DNA of 7,067 nt, taken from NCBI GenBank assembly GCA_028287545.1, contig JAQBPL010000022.1, positions 1 through 7,067 on the forward strand, given 5' to 3'. Of this stretch, positions 6,818 to 7,067 are shown one piece after another. The notes under the pieces are model-generated. The model worked only from the letters and a program-made list of their open reading frames with translations, searched no databases and was not told where the DNA came from. The first letter of the stretch is position 1, and every line of letters begins with the position of its first letter. Made by a program: the position numbers and the translations under genes. Source of the DNA: Vulcanimicrobiota bacterium (GTDB taxonomy: Bacteria; Eremiobacterota; Eremiobacteria; Baltobacterales; Baltobacteraceae).

Positions 6818-6947
6818 GGTGCTCCTTATACTTCAAAAATACTGCGGACCGGCTCGGAAACGTGCTCTACGACGTGACCGTCCCATGGTACTACCGGCTG
6901 GAACGTGAAAATGATTCGCCCGGTTGCCGGTCGTAAGTGGCCCCGGG
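6818..6947. other. Divergent intergenic region between the adaptor operon and the thioesterase-like gene
   Basis: These 130 bp must hold the promoter of the minus-strand run and probably that of the plus-strand gene. The only AT-rich patch is about 6826-6842, giving TATTTTTG-like and TATAAG sequence on the minus strand. No -35 at proper spacing is convincing, and the patch sits close to the adaptor's ribosome binding site. Short palindromic pieces occur (CCATGG near 6883-6888 and CCGG-TTG-CCGG near 6920-6930), but I see no long operator-like dyad and no terminator. Confidence 0.45.
6822..6827 (-). promoter_or_regulatory. Ribosome binding site of the adaptor gene
   Basis: AAGGAG on the minus strand lies 4 nt before the ATG at 6815-6817. 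It is the strongest Shine-Dalgarno in the run and fixes the adaptor start. It belongs to a short AT-rich patch (about 6826-6842) that stands out from the GC-rich surroundings. Confidence 0.7.
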
Positions 6948-7067
6948 ATGCGCGGCAAAATTGAGGTGGGGAGGACCTATCAGAGCCAGACGCGGGTGGA
7001 GGAATGGATGACGGCGGAAAAAGCCGGCAACCGCGGGGTTGACGTCCTCTCCACGCCGATGCTCCTG
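6948..7067 (+). CDS. FlK-like hot-dog thioesterase family protein, N-terminal fragment
   Basis: 40 codons are visible before the window ends. The start of the protein (MRGKIEVGRTYQS) and the later segment GVDVLSTPMLL match the pattern I recall for the fluoroacetyl-CoA-thioesterase-like family: a K-x-G-x-x-x opening, a V-T-x-E-x-T/K-A stretch, and V-L/F-S/A-T-P-x-L/M before the first helix. Members are small (about 130-residue) hot-dog fold enzymes or binding proteins acting on acyl-CoA thioesters. ATG 6948-6950 keeps the conserved opening and has only a weak AAGTGG 7 nt upstream. A later in-frame ATG at 7008-7010 has a better GGAGG at 5 nt but would remove the first 20 residues. Catalytic residues lie beyond the edge, so activity cannot be judged. 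The gene is divergent from the adaptor operon and need not be related to it. Confidence 0.6.
   Translation, partial: MRGKIEVGRTYQSQTRVEEWMTAEKAGNRGVDVLSTPMLL

Noticed and set aside
6572..6877. 101-codon plus-strand frame across the adaptor start
   Set aside because: It is mostly antisense to the adaptor signal peptide and first domain, and shows no motifs or ribosome binding site.
6883..6930. Short palindromes (CCATGG, CCGG-TTG-CCGG) as operator candidates
   Set aside because: They are too short and too likely by chance in this base composition to call as a regulatory site.
6817..6936. Plus-strand open stretch ending TAA at 6934-6936 with protein-like composition
   Set aside because: It has no ATG start, overlaps the only available promoter space and shows no family I recognise. 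It could be a decayed gene end but is more likely chance.

Overview
The window is GC-rich and densely coding. It comes from a diderm bacterium: it encodes a TolC-type outer-membrane channel, a periplasmic adaptor lipoprotein and two lipoprotein solute-binding proteins. High GC, Ala/Pro-rich envelope proteins, fused Lrp-type siroheme-decarboxylase-like proteins and paired family-5 binding proteins would fit an uncultured soil lineage such as Eremiobacterota (WPS-2). That assignment is a guess from general character; no rRNA or phylogenetic marker is present.

Layout. Five genes lie on the minus strand in one compact run and are read right to left. They are a periplasmic adaptor (MFP/HlyD-AcrA type, 5366-6817), a TolC-family outer-membrane factor (3716-5365), a two-domain Lrp/AsnC protein of the siroheme decarboxylase AhbA/AhbB (NirD/NirL) type (2572-3702), a family-5 ABC solute-binding lipoprotein (897-2570), and a second, paralogous solute-binding lipoprotein cut by the left window edge (1-915). 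The junctions are 0 nt, 13 nt, 1 nt and a 19-nt overlap, which strongly suggests one transcript. A 130-bp intergenic region (6818-6947) separates this run from a divergent plus-strand gene, of which only the first 40 codons are visible; they resemble the FlK-like hot-dog thioesterase family.

How the genes may work together. Adaptor and outer-membrane factor are two of the three parts of a tripartite efflux pump, but no inner-membrane pump is encoded here. The binding proteins are the capture component of a peptide/nickel/heme-type ABC importer, but no permease or ATPase is visible. Between the two sets sits a probable tetrapyrrole-modifying enzyme. Family-5 binding proteins include known heme binders (E. 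coli DppA, Haemophilus HbpA), and TolC-dependent pumps are known to export porphyrins. An envelope tetrapyrrole handling or trafficking operon is therefore a reasonable, untested hypothesis. The missing membrane components may lie beyond the left edge.

Two annotation points need care. The first binding protein truly starts at 2570; a longer open frame to 2807 only overruns the end of the upstream gene. The left-edge binding protein has no ATG start and is easily missed, but its translation is clear.
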